Below are positions 9,112-17,267 of a stretch of DNA of 64,000 nt, piece after piece. Made by a program: the position numbers and the translations under genes. Origin of the DNA: Caballeronia arvi (lineage in GTDB: Bacteria; Pseudomonadota; Gammaproteobacteria; Burkholderiales; Burkholderiaceae). Each line of letters begins with the position of its first letter. The first letter of the stretch is position 1. The notes under the pieces are model-generated. The model searched no databases. It was given only the letters and a program-made list of their open reading frames with translations, and was not told the origin of the DNA. The stretch is from positions 29,681 through 93,680 of the forward strand of contig NZ_FCOM02000029.1 in the NCBI RefSeq assembly GCF_001544695.2, written 5' to 3'.

Positions 9112-9471
9112 TCATTCGATATCCGTGGCTTCTGTTTGCGGCTCGGCGACGTGCTCGAGCAATTCGCCGAGCATCGCGCTGATGTGGCGGTCGGCGGCGA
9201 CATAGAACACCTGCTTTCCCTGGCGCTCCGCGCGCACGATCCGCGCCGCGCGCAGCAGACGCAGATGATGGCTCACCAGCGACGCCGACAGCCCGAGCAA
9301 TTCCGCGATCGCTCCGACCGCGCGCTTCTGTTCGAGGCACGCGAGCACAATGCGCAGGCGCGTGGGATCGCCGAGCAGACGAAACAGGTCGGCGAGCGGC
9401 ACCACGCGGTCGTCGGACGTACTCGCGCCGACGGAAGACACTGGATCGGATGACACGATTGTGACAAACAT
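9112..9471 (-). CDS. SmtB/ArsR-family zinc-responsive repressor
   Basis: A 119-residue winged-helix dimer. The recognition helix is in LSASLVSHHLRLLRAA (61-76). The alpha-5 metal site of SmtB, Asp-x-His-x10-His-x2-Glu, is exact as Asp94, His96, His107 and Glu110; the CxC site of arsenic or cadmium sensors is missing. It should repress itself and the downstream exporter until Zn2+ binds. The ATG lies inside the inverted-repeat operator and has no ribosome site, so the message may be leaderless or start at a downstream GTG (codon 6 or 11). Confidence 0.9.
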   Translation of the reverse strand: MFVTIVSSDPVSSVGASTSDDRVVPLADLFRLLGDPTRLRIVLACLEQKRAVGAIAELLGLSASLVSHHLRLLRAARIVRAERQGKQVFYVAADRHISAMLGELLEHVAEPQTEATDIE

Positions 9472-9492
9472 ATGAATAGGTGTTCATATGTT
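9467..9492. promoter_or_regulatory. 12-2-12 inverted-repeat operator for the SmtB/ArsR-family repressor
   Basis: AACATATGAA and TTCATATGTT form a perfect 10-bp inverted repeat; with the inner TA/TG bases the site reads as 12 + 2 (GG) + 12 with one mismatch, the geometry of SmtB/CzrA operators (TGAAxA...TxTTCA core). It covers the start codon of the repressor and lies about 100 bp before the divergent TPR gene, so it could also affect that gene. Confidence 0.8.
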
Positions 9493-9593
9493 AAGTGCCT
9501 TCGCCGCAACATGTCAACCGCGCTTCTGAGGGACCAGCCGGCCGATGTGGGAAAATGCGGGGTTTGCTTTTCCGGGTCAGAAGTTTTTCCGTC

Positions 9594-11453
9594 ATGGACA
9601 CCGTATTCGCCCGCGGTTTCGCGGCCCATCGTGACGGCCGCCTGACCGACGCGGAGCGCGACTATCAGGCCGCGCTCGCCGCCGAACCCCACCACGTCGA
9701 CGCACTGCATTACCTCGGCGTGCTGCGCCATCAACAGGGCCAGCACGCGGAGGCGGCCGAGCTCGTGCGCCGCGCCGTCGACCTGCGCCCGACCGATGCC
9801 GGCCTGCAGCTGAATCTCGGTAACGCGCTGAAGGCACTCGGCCGTCTCGACGACGCCATCGAGCGCTTTCGCAACGCGCTGACGCTCGCGCCGGGCTTCC
9901 CGATCGCGCAGTACAACCTCGGCAACGCGTACACGGCGGCTGGCCGTCACGAGGACGCCGCCGATGCGTTCGAGAAAACGCTGCGCCTGCAGCCCGACGA
10001 TCCGGCCGCGTGGAACAATTTCGGCAATGCGCTCTCGGCGCTGCGCCGCTTCAAGGACGCGGCGCACGCTTTCAGGCGCACGCTCGCGCTGCGCCCGCGC
10101 CATGCCGGCGCGCACAACAACCTCGGCATGGCGCTGAACGCGCTCGGCGACACGCTCGGCGCGATCGCGCATTTTCGCGCCGCGCTCGACGTCGAGCCGA
10201 ACTACGCCGCCGCGCATTTCAATCTCGGCAATCTGCTCGATGCCAACGGCCATCCGGACGACGCGCTGCCCGTACTGCGCAAGGCCGTGGCGCTGCAGCC
10301 GCATTTCGCGCCGGGGTATTTCGGGCTCGGGCATGCGCTCGCCAAGCTCGGCCGTCACGACGAAGCCGTGCCGCACTTCGAGCGCGCCGTCGGGCTCGAT
10401 CCGAAATACGGCGTCGCGTGGCTCTGTCTCGGCAACACGCATCTCGCGCTCGGCGCGCATCGCGCGGCGCTGCGCGCGTTCGATCAGGCATTGCGCATCG
10501 ATCCCGCGATGCCCGCCGCGCATCTGAACCGCGCCCTCGCGCTGCTGACCATCGGCGACTACGCCCGCGGTCTTTCAGCCTACGAATGGCGTCTTCAGAC
10601 ACCGGGCAGCGAACCCGCGCCACGCCTGCCGCGCTGGAACGGCGAGCCGATGCCGGGCCGCACCCTGCTCGTACGCGCCGAGCAGGGTTTCGGCGATACC
10701 CTGCAGTTCGCGCGCTTCGTGCCGTTCGCGGCGAAGCTCGTCGGCAAGCTGGTTCTGGAAGTGCAACCCGCGCTCGTACCGCTGCTCGCGCCTGCCGCCC
10801 ATGCCGCGCGCGTCGAATTGAAAAGCAAGTCGGATGGCATCCCCACGCCCGCCGACGCCTTTTGCCCGCTGCTCAGCCTGCCGCTCGCACTCGGCATGAC
10901 CTCGCCCGATGCGATTCCGGCGCGCGCGCCCTATCTCGTCGTGCCCGCCGACTACCGCAGAAAATGGCGCGGCTCGATCGGCGGCCAGGCGCGGCGCAAG
11001 ATCGGCCTGACGTGGTCGGGAAGGATGCAGCCGGGCGAAACGCGCTCCGTGGAAGTCACCGAGCTGGGGTCGCTCTTCGCCCTCGAAGGCATCGACTGGG
11101 TCGTGCTCCAGCCGTTCGTCACCGACCGCGAGCGCGACGTGCTGCGCGCGCATCCGAACGCGAAGTCGATCCATCTGCTCGAAGGACGCCTCGAGAATTT
11201 CGCGGACACGGGCGCGATCGTCGACCGGCTCGACGCGGTCGTGTCCGTCGATACGTCCGTCGCGCATCTCGCGGGCGCCCTCGGCAAACCGGCCTGGGTG
11301 ATGCTGCCGTTCGCCGCCGACTGGCGCTGGGGCGTCGATGCGGACAGCACCGTGTGGTATCCGCGCGCGACGCTCGTACGTCAGCGCGCGCCGGGGCAGT
11401 GGCGCGAAGTCATCGACGAAACGGCGGCGGCGCTGGCTTCGGTTGCGGCATAA
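9594..11453 (+). CDS. TPR-repeat protein with C-terminal GT9-like glycosyltransferase domain
   Basis: About ten consecutive tetratricopeptide repeats fill residues 5-350 (repeated pattern such as AQYNLGNAYTAAGRHEDAADAFEKTLRLQPD). A link typical of this family follows (LPRWNGEPMPGRTLLVRAEQGFGDTLQFARFVP). The C-terminal 150 residues resemble heptosyltransferase-like folds (LTWSGRMQPGE, DRLDAVVSVDTSVAHLAGALGKPAWVMLP). This bacterial family often lies near protein or surface glycosylation genes, but donor and acceptor are unknown. I chose ATG 9594 (MDTVFARGF), since the repeats begin directly after it; an in-frame ATG at 9495 would add 33 low-complexity residues and enter the neighbouring operator region. 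Confidence 0.85.
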   Translation: MDTVFARGFAAHRDGRLTDAERDYQAALAAEPHHVDALHYLGVLRHQQGQHAEAAELVRRAVDLRPTDAGLQLNLGNALKALGRLDDAIERFRNALTLAPGFPIAQYNLGNAYTAAGRHEDAADAFEKTLRLQPDDPAAWNNFGNALSALRRFKDAAHAFRRTLALRPRHAGAHNNLGMALNALGDTLGAIAHFRAALDVEPNYAAAHFNLGNLLDANGHPDDALPVLRKAVALQPHFAPGYFGLGHALAKLGRHDEAVPHFERAVGLDPKYGVAWLCLGNTHLALGAHRAALRAFDQALRIDPAMPAAHLNRALALLTIGDYARGLSAYEWRLQTPGSEPAPRLPRWNGEPMPGRTLLVRAEQGFGDTLQFARFVPFAAKLVGKLVLEVQPALVPLLAPAAHAARVELKSKSDGIPTPADAFCPLLSLPLALGMTSPDAIPARAPYLVVPADYRRKWRGSIGGQARRKIGLTWSGRMQPGETRSVEVTELGSLFALEGIDWVVLQPFVTDRERDVLRAHPNAKSIHLLEGRLENFADTGAIVDRLDAVVSVDTSVAHLAGALGKPAWVMLPFAADWRWGVDADSTVWYPRATLVRQRAPGQWREVIDETAAALASVAA

Positions 11454-11485
11454 AAAAATCCCTCGTCGGTGCGAGGGATTTTTTT
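11452..11485. terminator. Bidirectional intrinsic terminator
   Basis: Stem ATCCCTCG / CGAGGGAT with a 6-base loop, flanked by seven A residues on one side and seven T residues on the other, so it works on both strands. It separates the TPR gene from the convergent transporter. Confidence 0.88.
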
Positions 11486-11501
11486 CGGGCGCCGATGCGC
11501 T

Positions 11502-12797
11502 TCAGGCCGTCTTGTACTGATTGCGCGCCTCCGGCGAGCGATACAGGACGAGGGTCGCGATCAGGCCGCAGATCGCCGCCAGCCCCATCCACAAACCGGG
11601 CGCGGCCTTGTTGCCGGTCGCGTGGATCAGATACGTGGAGATCGCGGGCGTGAAACCGCCGATCGTCGTCGCGAGACTGTAGGCCATCGAGAACCCGGTC
11701 GTGCGCACGTCGGCCGGCATGACTTCGGTCAGCGCCACAACCATCGCGCCGTTATAGCTGCCGTACAGGAACGAGAGCCACAGCTCGCACATCAGCAGAC
11801 GCAGGAACGAAGGGTCCGCGACGAGCCACTGCACCACCGGATACGAAGTGAGAATGGTGAGAATCGTGAACACGAGCAGCACCGGGCGGCGCCCGACGCG
11901 ATCGGATACCGCGCCCATCAGCGGCAGCCAGACGAGGTTCGAAAGGCCCACGCAGACGGTAACGACGAGCGCGTCGATCGACGAGAGCTTCAGCACTTCC
12001 TTGCCGAAGGTCGGCGTGTATGCGGTGATCATGTAGAACGACACGGTCGTCATGATCACCATGCCCATGCCTGCGAGCACGACGCCCCAGCTCTGCGCGA
12101 TCGAGCGCGCGATCTCGCCCATGCTCGGCCGATGCTTCTTCGCGAGAAACTCGTCGGTCTCACGCAGCGACCGGCGGATGATGAAGAGGAACGGCACGAT
12201 CAGACAGCCGATCAGGAACGGCACGCGCCAGCCCCAGGCGGTCATTTGATCGGGCGGCAGCATGCGGTTCATGATGACGCCGATCAACGCCGCGAAAACC
12301 ACGGCGACTTGCTGGCTGCCGGACTGCCAGGAACAATAAAAGCCCTTGTTGCCCTTAGTCGCGATCTCGGACAGATACACCGATACGCCGCCCAGCTCCA
12401 CGCCGGCCGAGAAGCCTTGCAGCAGGCGCCCGCCCAATACGATGACCGGTGCGAGCACGCCGATGGTCGCATAGCCCGGCACGAGCGCGACGCACGCCGT
12501 GCCGACGGCCATCAGGGCGAGCGTAAGGATGAGGCCCTTGCGCCGCCCATGGTGGTCTATATATGCGCCGAGCACGATCGCGCCGACCGGCCGCATCAGG
12601 AAGCCCGCGCCGAACACGGACAGCGCGAGCATCAGCGAGGCGAACTCGTTGCCGCTCGGAAAATAGGTCTTGGCGATCGCCGAAGCGTAATAGCCGTAGA
12701 CCATGAAGTCGTACATTTCAAGGAAGTTTCCACTGACGACGCGAAAGACCGTCTTGAACTTGGATTCGTTGGCAGGTGCTACGTGGCTTGTGGACAT
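11502..12797 (-). CDS. MHS-family major facilitator transporter (citrate/tricarballylate type)
   Basis: A 431-residue inner-membrane proton symporter with 12 predicted membrane segments. The metabolite:H+ symporter signature is visible: SGNFLEMYDFMVYGYYASAI at the first helix, GAYIDHHGRRKGL in loop 2-3, and GRLLQGFSAGVELGGVSVYLSEIA in helices 4-5. Length and motifs resemble CitA-type citrate or tricarballylate carriers, though closely related members carry other carboxylates. ATG 12797 (MSTSHVAP) is preferred over an in-frame start nine codons upstream. No metabolic genes for its substrate lie next to it. Confidence 0.85.
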   Translation of the reverse strand: MSTSHVAPANESKFKTVFRVVSGNFLEMYDFMVYGYYASAIAKTYFPSGNEFASLMLALSVFGAGFLMRPVGAIVLGAYIDHHGRRKGLILTLALMAVGTACVALVPGYATIGVLAPVIVLGGRLLQGFSAGVELGGVSVYLSEIATKGNKGFYCSWQSGSQQVAVVFAALIGVIMNRMLPPDQMTAWGWRVPFLIGCLIVPFLFIIRRSLRETDEFLAKKHRPSMGEIARSIAQSWGVVLAGMGMVIMTTVSFYMITAYTPTFGKEVLKLSSIDALVVTVCVGLSNLVWLPLMGAVSDRVGRRPVLLVFTILTILTSYPVVQWLVADPSFLRLLMCELWLSFLYGSYNGAMVVALTEVMPADVRTTGFSMAYSLATTIGGFTPAISTYLIHATGNKAAPGLWMGLAAICGLIATLVLYRSPEARNQYKTA

Positions 12798-12915
12798 GAC
12801 TTTCTCGAAAAGCGGTGGGCGCACTTCGGCTTTGCATGGGAGCGCAAACCGTACGCGGCCGCGACGACGATCGGCCGCAACGAACGAGGCTGAATGTTTC
12901 TTTTTTCAATATGCG

Positions 12916-13562
12916 ATGCCGTCGATTTTAACGCCTTCCCGTCCGCGTCCGCACGCATCTTCGTTTAATTTCGCCCAATTCACTATTAAAATACGCTTAC
13001 ATAGGCCCAACTCTAAGCTGACATCTGAACAGAAACTCGACGGCGCGAAAGTCTCGCTGCGCATCGCTACCCTGGCCGACACCGCGCTCATCGCATCGAT
13101 GCACGCGCGGAGTTGGGCGACGGCGTATCGCGGGATTCTGCCGGACGGCTATCTCGACGAACTACCAAGTGAGCGCGCCGCGCATTGGGACGCGCGCATG
13201 AAGGAAATCGCCGGCGGCGCGGGGTGCGTGTTCATCGCGGAACACGAGGGCGAGCCGGTCGGCTTCATGTGTCTGGTCGAGCCGGACGAGACGGGCAGCG
13301 TGCTCGTCGATAATCTGCATGCGCTGCCGGGCCATCGCGTCTCGGCACGGGCACCGCGATGCTCGACGAAGCGGCGCGCTGGGCCCGCTCGCGAGGGGCG
13401 CGGCGGTTGCATCTTTCCGTGCTCGAGCAGAACACGGCGGCGATCGGCTTCTACGAATCGCGCGGCTGGCAGTGTGCCGCACGTGAGTCGGACCATATGG
13501 CGGGCATCGATCTGTTTTCGTTGCGCTATACCCTCCCACTCGATCAACCACAAAAGCGGTGA
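12916..13562 (+). pseudogene. GNAT-family N-acetyltransferase broken by a single-base frameshift
   Basis: Two frames together make one acetyltransferase of about 180 residues. Frame one runs through ATLADTALIASMHARSWATAYRG and VFIAEHEGEPVGFMCL to VDNLHALPGHR. The acetyl-CoA loop then changes frame near base 13340: restoring one G after CGCG would give HRGLGTGTAMLDEAARWARSRG, continued in the second frame by LHLSVLEQNTAAIGFYESRGW to the stop at 13562. So this is a one-base deletion or a sequencing error in a G/C run. The start is uncertain; ATG 12916 is the nearest in-frame ATG but gives a 40-residue leader not typical of the family. Confidence 0.75.
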
Positions 13563-13754
13563 ATCGGTCAATAAGCATTCCTGTCAAAAATCAACAATCA
13601 GATTCCTCTGGTCGTCGGGCTCGTGACCGTTTCGTATGATCGCGGGTCGAAATTTCAGCCGTCTCGCGCCGAACCTCGGTGCTATCTGTTGCGCCACGAA
13701 GGCCCGGGCGGGCTGTCCCGTTGTCCGTTCCGGACGCATGCATGTGGAACCCTC

Positions 13755-14777
13755 ATGACCGAAGACTTGATCGAAGTGGAAGGCAATCTGCGCGTGCCCA
13801 CGCTGCACGCGCTGACGGACTCGCCCTTGAACTACGGTCGCGAGTGGTCGCCCGCGTTCTCGCGCCCTGTTCAGTCCCGGTCTGAATTCGCGCTCTTCGC
13901 CGCGCAATTCAGGACCGCCTACGTACCAGCGTTAAGTCTGTCCGATACGAATTCGCCCTACCGTGCCGCAAGCCTCTGGGGTGTCTTCGCCAAGGAGCAC
14001 ATTCCCCGCGCGATGCTGCGTCTGATGGAAGGCAAGTCCCCATCGGACGAGGCAGGCATCGATCGCGCCGCTTTCGTCCATCTGAACGTAAGCGCGCCAG
14101 CGGCGCCGGGCGCGGCGAAGCATTACTTCAGCAAGCCTGTCGCGGCGCTCACCGCTGTGGCGTGTGCAGCGCTCATCGCATGGCTGTTCTTCGAATACGA
14201 TCGTGACGCGCCGGGCAAGTCGCGGGCGGCCCCGGCGATGGAAGTCGGAACGCAAAGCCGCGAGCCTGATGCCAAGGCGCAACCGGACCGCCCGGTGTCG
14301 CCGGCGGCGGCGAGCATCGCTGCGGTTGAGACGGGCGTTGCGGATCGACCAGCGAAGGACAGTCAGACATCTCAGGCGGCGACACCGTCAGAATCAGCCA
14401 TCGCGATCGCGAATGCCAATGTGATCGCGAGCGAGAACGTCCCGGCCGCAACGAGGCGCGAGGCGTCGGGCGTGCATCTCATCCCCGAAACGACTGCCCG
14501 CAGGCCTAACGGCCGCGTAAGAACCGTGCTCGCTCCGCGCACCCCGCAAACCGCCGCAGTTCGCACACCCGCGACCGACAAGCACGTCGCGAAACGTGAC
14601 ACCACGGCGCATGCACGCGCACCATCGGCCCGGGCTCATGCAGACCGTGCATCGAAAGTTTCGGATCCAATGAACGCCGAGGCGCTTTACGCGATCCTCC
14701 AGCATTCGCCAACACTCGATAGCAACGCAGGCGGCGCATCCAGCCGCGGCGGCGCGCAAACCCAGAACGCACGCTGA
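13755..14777 (+). CDS. Single-pass membrane protein of unknown function
   Basis: A 340-residue protein I do not recognise. The cytosolic N-terminal 125 residues (MTEDLIEVEGNLRVPTLHAL, FALFAAQFRTAYVPALSLS) hold some predicted structure. One membrane helix lies at about 129-147 (PVAALTAVACAALIAWLFF). The remaining 190 residues are rich in Ala, Pro, Thr and Arg and look disordered, probably periplasmic. ATG 13755 was chosen because the conserved-looking sequence starts there; the frame is open further upstream. It precedes a DUF2968 gene by 74 bp on the same strand and may share its transcript. Confidence 0.6.
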   Translation: MTEDLIEVEGNLRVPTLHALTDSPLNYGREWSPAFSRPVQSRSEFALFAAQFRTAYVPALSLSDTNSPYRAASLWGVFAKEHIPRAMLRLMEGKSPSDEAGIDRAAFVHLNVSAPAAPGAAKHYFSKPVAALTAVACAALIAWLFFEYDRDAPGKSRAAPAMEVGTQSREPDAKAQPDRPVSPAAASIAAVETGVADRPAKDSQTSQAATPSESAIAIANANVIASENVPAATRREASGVHLIPETTARRPNGRVRTVLAPRTPQTAAVRTPATDKHVAKRDTTAHARAPSARAHADRASKVSDPMNAEALYAILQHSPTLDSNAGGASSRGGAQTQNAR

Positions 14778-14851
14778 AGGACGAACCGCGCCCGATGCAT
14801 CCGCGAGCACACTCAGCCCGCCCAATCAACCATTCCGGCCAAGACGCCAAT

Positions 14852-15571
14852 ATGATGCAACACCGATATATCCGTTACGCGACGCTCACGCTCGCCTTGT
14901 CCCTCTGCGCCATCCTCGCGCCGTTCTCGACGACATTCGCCGCCCCCGTGAAGGCGGACGCGGCACAGACGCCGGCAGCAAGCGCACCCGCACAGGCGGC
15001 CCCCGAGGACCTGTCCGACCTGAACGCCGATTCGAACGCGCCACGCGTCGACGGCAACATCGCCGAATTGCAGAATCTCGTGCAGGCAGGCAGCCTCACG
15101 GAACTGCGCGCGACACGCAACGGCAGCTACGGCGCGAAGCTCTTCTTCCTCGCGCAGGAGATGCTGTACTACGTCGCGCTGTCGCAGGATGCGCGCTGGT
15201 GGCGCGTCGTGAAGACGCAGGACGCGGCGCGCGCGGAATCGATCTACGCGCAGTTCTCGCGCAAGAGCTACGAACTGGCCGATGGCGAAATCCGCCGCAT
15301 GCAATTGCAGGCACAGAAGGCGCTGCTCGATCGCGTGATCGCGAAGTCGGCGGATCGTGCGAACCGTCTCTCCGCCGATCTCGCGCTTTCACAGCAGCAG
15401 GATTCACAGGTCACGCAGCGTCAGCAGCAGTTGCAGGCCGAGTCGGCGGTCCTGCAGACGGACAAGCTCGAAGCGGAACGCAAGCTGCGCGCGCTGCAAT
15501 TGCAGGTCGAACAGCTCCAGAAGCAATCGGAAGCCGGACTCGCGCCGGTGAGCACGGCGCCATCGCGTTGA
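14852..15571 (+). CDS. DUF2968-domain exported protein
   Basis: A 239-residue protein with a clear signal peptide (MMQHRYIRYATLTLALSLCAI, cleavage expected after STTFAA). The middle matches the DUF2968 family, which is mainly from Burkholderiales (IAELQNLVQAGSLTELRATRNGSYGAKLFF, YYVALSQDARWWRVVKT). The C-terminal 80 residues are Gln/Glu/Leu-rich coiled coil (SQVTQRQQQLQAESAVLQTDKLEAE). It is presumably periplasmic. Function is unknown. A strong terminator follows. Confidence 0.8.
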   Translation: MMQHRYIRYATLTLALSLCAILAPFSTTFAAPVKADAAQTPAASAPAQAAPEDLSDLNADSNAPRVDGNIAELQNLVQAGSLTELRATRNGSYGAKLFFLAQEMLYYVALSQDARWWRVVKTQDAARAESIYAQFSRKSYELADGEIRRMQLQAQKALLDRVIAKSADRANRLSADLALSQQQDSQVTQRQQQLQAESAVLQTDKLEAERKLRALQLQVEQLQKQSEAGLAPVSTAPSR

Positions 15572-15598
15572 TGCCGGCAATACGCGCCTGAAAGCGAA

Positions 15599-15635
15599 GA
15601 AGGCCCGCTCGAATCGAGCGGGCCTTCTCGTTTTT
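15599..15635. terminator. Intrinsic terminator between convergent genes
   Basis: A perfect 13-bp stem, GAAGGCCCGCTCG with its complement, has a 3-base loop and is followed by TCGTTTTT on the plus strand. It ends the DUF2968 transcript and may also stop the opposing one. Confidence 0.85.
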
Positions 15636-15658
15636 GCGTCGTACCGCTATGGGCTTCG

Positions 15659-17116
15659 TCAGAAGCGCGTCTCGCGCGCGACGCGCAGGAACGTATCGAG
15701 CAGCGGCGTGCAATCGAGCAACTCGGCGCCGCCCGCGCGATGGAACTCCGGGTGCCACTGCACGCCGACGACGAACGGCGACTTGCGATACCGCACCGCC
15801 TCGATGATCCCGTCCGACGCCGACACCGCCTCGATGTTCAGATCGCGGCCGAGCGTCTTCACCGCCTGATGGTGAATCGAGTTGACGATCGCGTCGCGCT
15901 GATTCGGGAACATGTTGACGAGCGTGGAGCCCTCGGGGAAGCGGATCGAATGGCGATGCTGGTCGTAATGCTCGTTGACGTGAACGCCGGCCGTCGGCAC
16001 GTCGGTGGCGATATCGCCGTAGAGCGTGCCGCCGAATGCGACGTTGATCAGCTGACAGCCCCGGCACACGCCGAGCACCGGCTTGCCCGACTCGACGAAC
16101 TCGTGCAGCAGCTCCAGCTCGTACATGTCGCGCACGCGGTCGCCGGGCCATTCGGGCCGCGTCGTGCGCTCCTCGTAGGACTGCGGAGAAACGTCGGCGC
16201 CGCCTTGAAGCAGGAGGCCGTCGAGATGCTTCGCGTAGTCGCGCAGGCGGATATTGCTCGGATGCAGCATCCCCTGCTGCCCGACCGTCGGAATCATGAA
16301 GACGAGCACGTCGCGCGACATGACCCAGTGCGCGATCGATTCCTCGAGATATTGCAGCGTTTTGCCGCGGAGCCCTTTCGCGCCCGGCTCCGGATGAAAG
16401 ATGCGCGCCGACACGCCGATGCGTAACGTACGCTGCGTGATGCGCTGCCCCGCGCGGTCGAAAATCTGACGCGCGCGCGCCGCGACGATGCGGCCGAACA
16501 CGGACCACGCCGAATCCGACTGCTTGAGATAGGCAGGTGGCGCAGGAGCCGCGGCCTGCTCGGGCGGCGGCAAGGGCGGCGGATTGAGCGTGCCGAAGTC
16601 CGGCGCGTCGCTGATGCTGGGCGGCAGGCCAACAGCGGGCGACGGCGCGGCGCGTCCGGTCGGCGAGTCTGACGAGGCGGATTGCGCGTTGGCCGTGCTC
16701 GCGGCTTCCGCTTCGGTCGCGGCTTCGAGGTTCTCGGCGAGGCTTGCCCTGGGTTTCGTCGATGCATGCTGCTTCGCACGCACCGCGGCTTCCTGCGCGG
16801 CGGTTGCGCTCGCCGCCGACGCGCGCGCGTCGCGGGCCTCTTGCCTTGCGGCGTCGCGCCGGACCTGCGCTGCATCGACCGGTTCGACGTTCGATGCGCT
16901 CGAAGGCGCGTCCGTCGACGCCCGTTCGGTCGCGCTTGCGTCGGGGCCGGGGGCCGCAGCCGCCGCGGCCGCTTCGGGCGGCGCCGTGGGATTCGCGCCG
17001 CCTGGCGCATCGTGCGTGGATGTCTCGTTTCGCGAATAACCCGCGGCTGAGGAATCGGCGCCGCTTCGGCGTGCGTCGGTGCTGCTTGCGTCGTTGGACG
17101 TTTTGTTATCGCTCAT
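15659..17116 (-). CDS. PuuD-type gamma-glutamyl hydrolase / class I glutamine amidotransferase with long N-terminal extension
   Basis: The C-terminal 255 residues form a peptidase C26 domain (LRIGVSARIFHPE, LLQGGADVSP) with the nucleophile Cys in GKPVLGVCRGCQ and the His/Glu of the triad in GVQWHPEFH. Relatives hydrolyse gamma-glutamyl-GABA in putrescine breakdown. The first 230 of 485 residues are unusual: Ala/Ser/Asp/Glu-rich, probably disordered, ending in a proline stretch (NPPPLPPPEQAAAPAPPAYL). Relatives are about 250 residues long, so the extension doubles the protein. No puu genes are adjacent. ATG 17116 (MSDNKTS) is preferred to a GTG 13 codons upstream; the choice is uncertain. Confidence 0.8.
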   Translation of the reverse strand: MSDNKTSNDASSTDARRSGADSSAAGYSRNETSTHDAPGGANPTAPPEAAAAAAAPGPDASATERASTDAPSSASNVEPVDAAQVRRDAARQEARDARASAASATAAQEAAVRAKQHASTKPRASLAENLEAATEAEAASTANAQSASSDSPTGRAAPSPAVGLPPSISDAPDFGTLNPPPLPPPEQAAAPAPPAYLKQSDSAWSVFGRIVAARARQIFDRAGQRITQRTLRIGVSARIFHPEPGAKGLRGKTLQYLEESIAHWVMSRDVLVFMIPTVGQQGMLHPSNIRLRDYAKHLDGLLLQGGADVSPQSYEERTTRPEWPGDRVRDMYELELLHEFVESGKPVLGVCRGCQLINVAFGGTLYGDIATDVPTAGVHVNEHYDQHRHSIRFPEGSTLVNMFPNQRDAIVNSIHHQAVKTLGRDLNIEAVSASDGIIEAVRYRKSPFVVGVQWHPEFHRAGGAELLDCTPLLDTFLRVARETRF

Positions 17117-17267
17117 TCCGGATTCAGGCGCTCGCGCGCCGTAAGGAGAATGCACAAGCCCTAATTATCCGCCTGTCGACTAGACGGGGCAAACCAGCAC
17201 ACATTTGGTCACATTATCGCGAGAAGCGGCCATGCGTCGCTGTCAGGGCTATCCCGCGATGAAGCCG

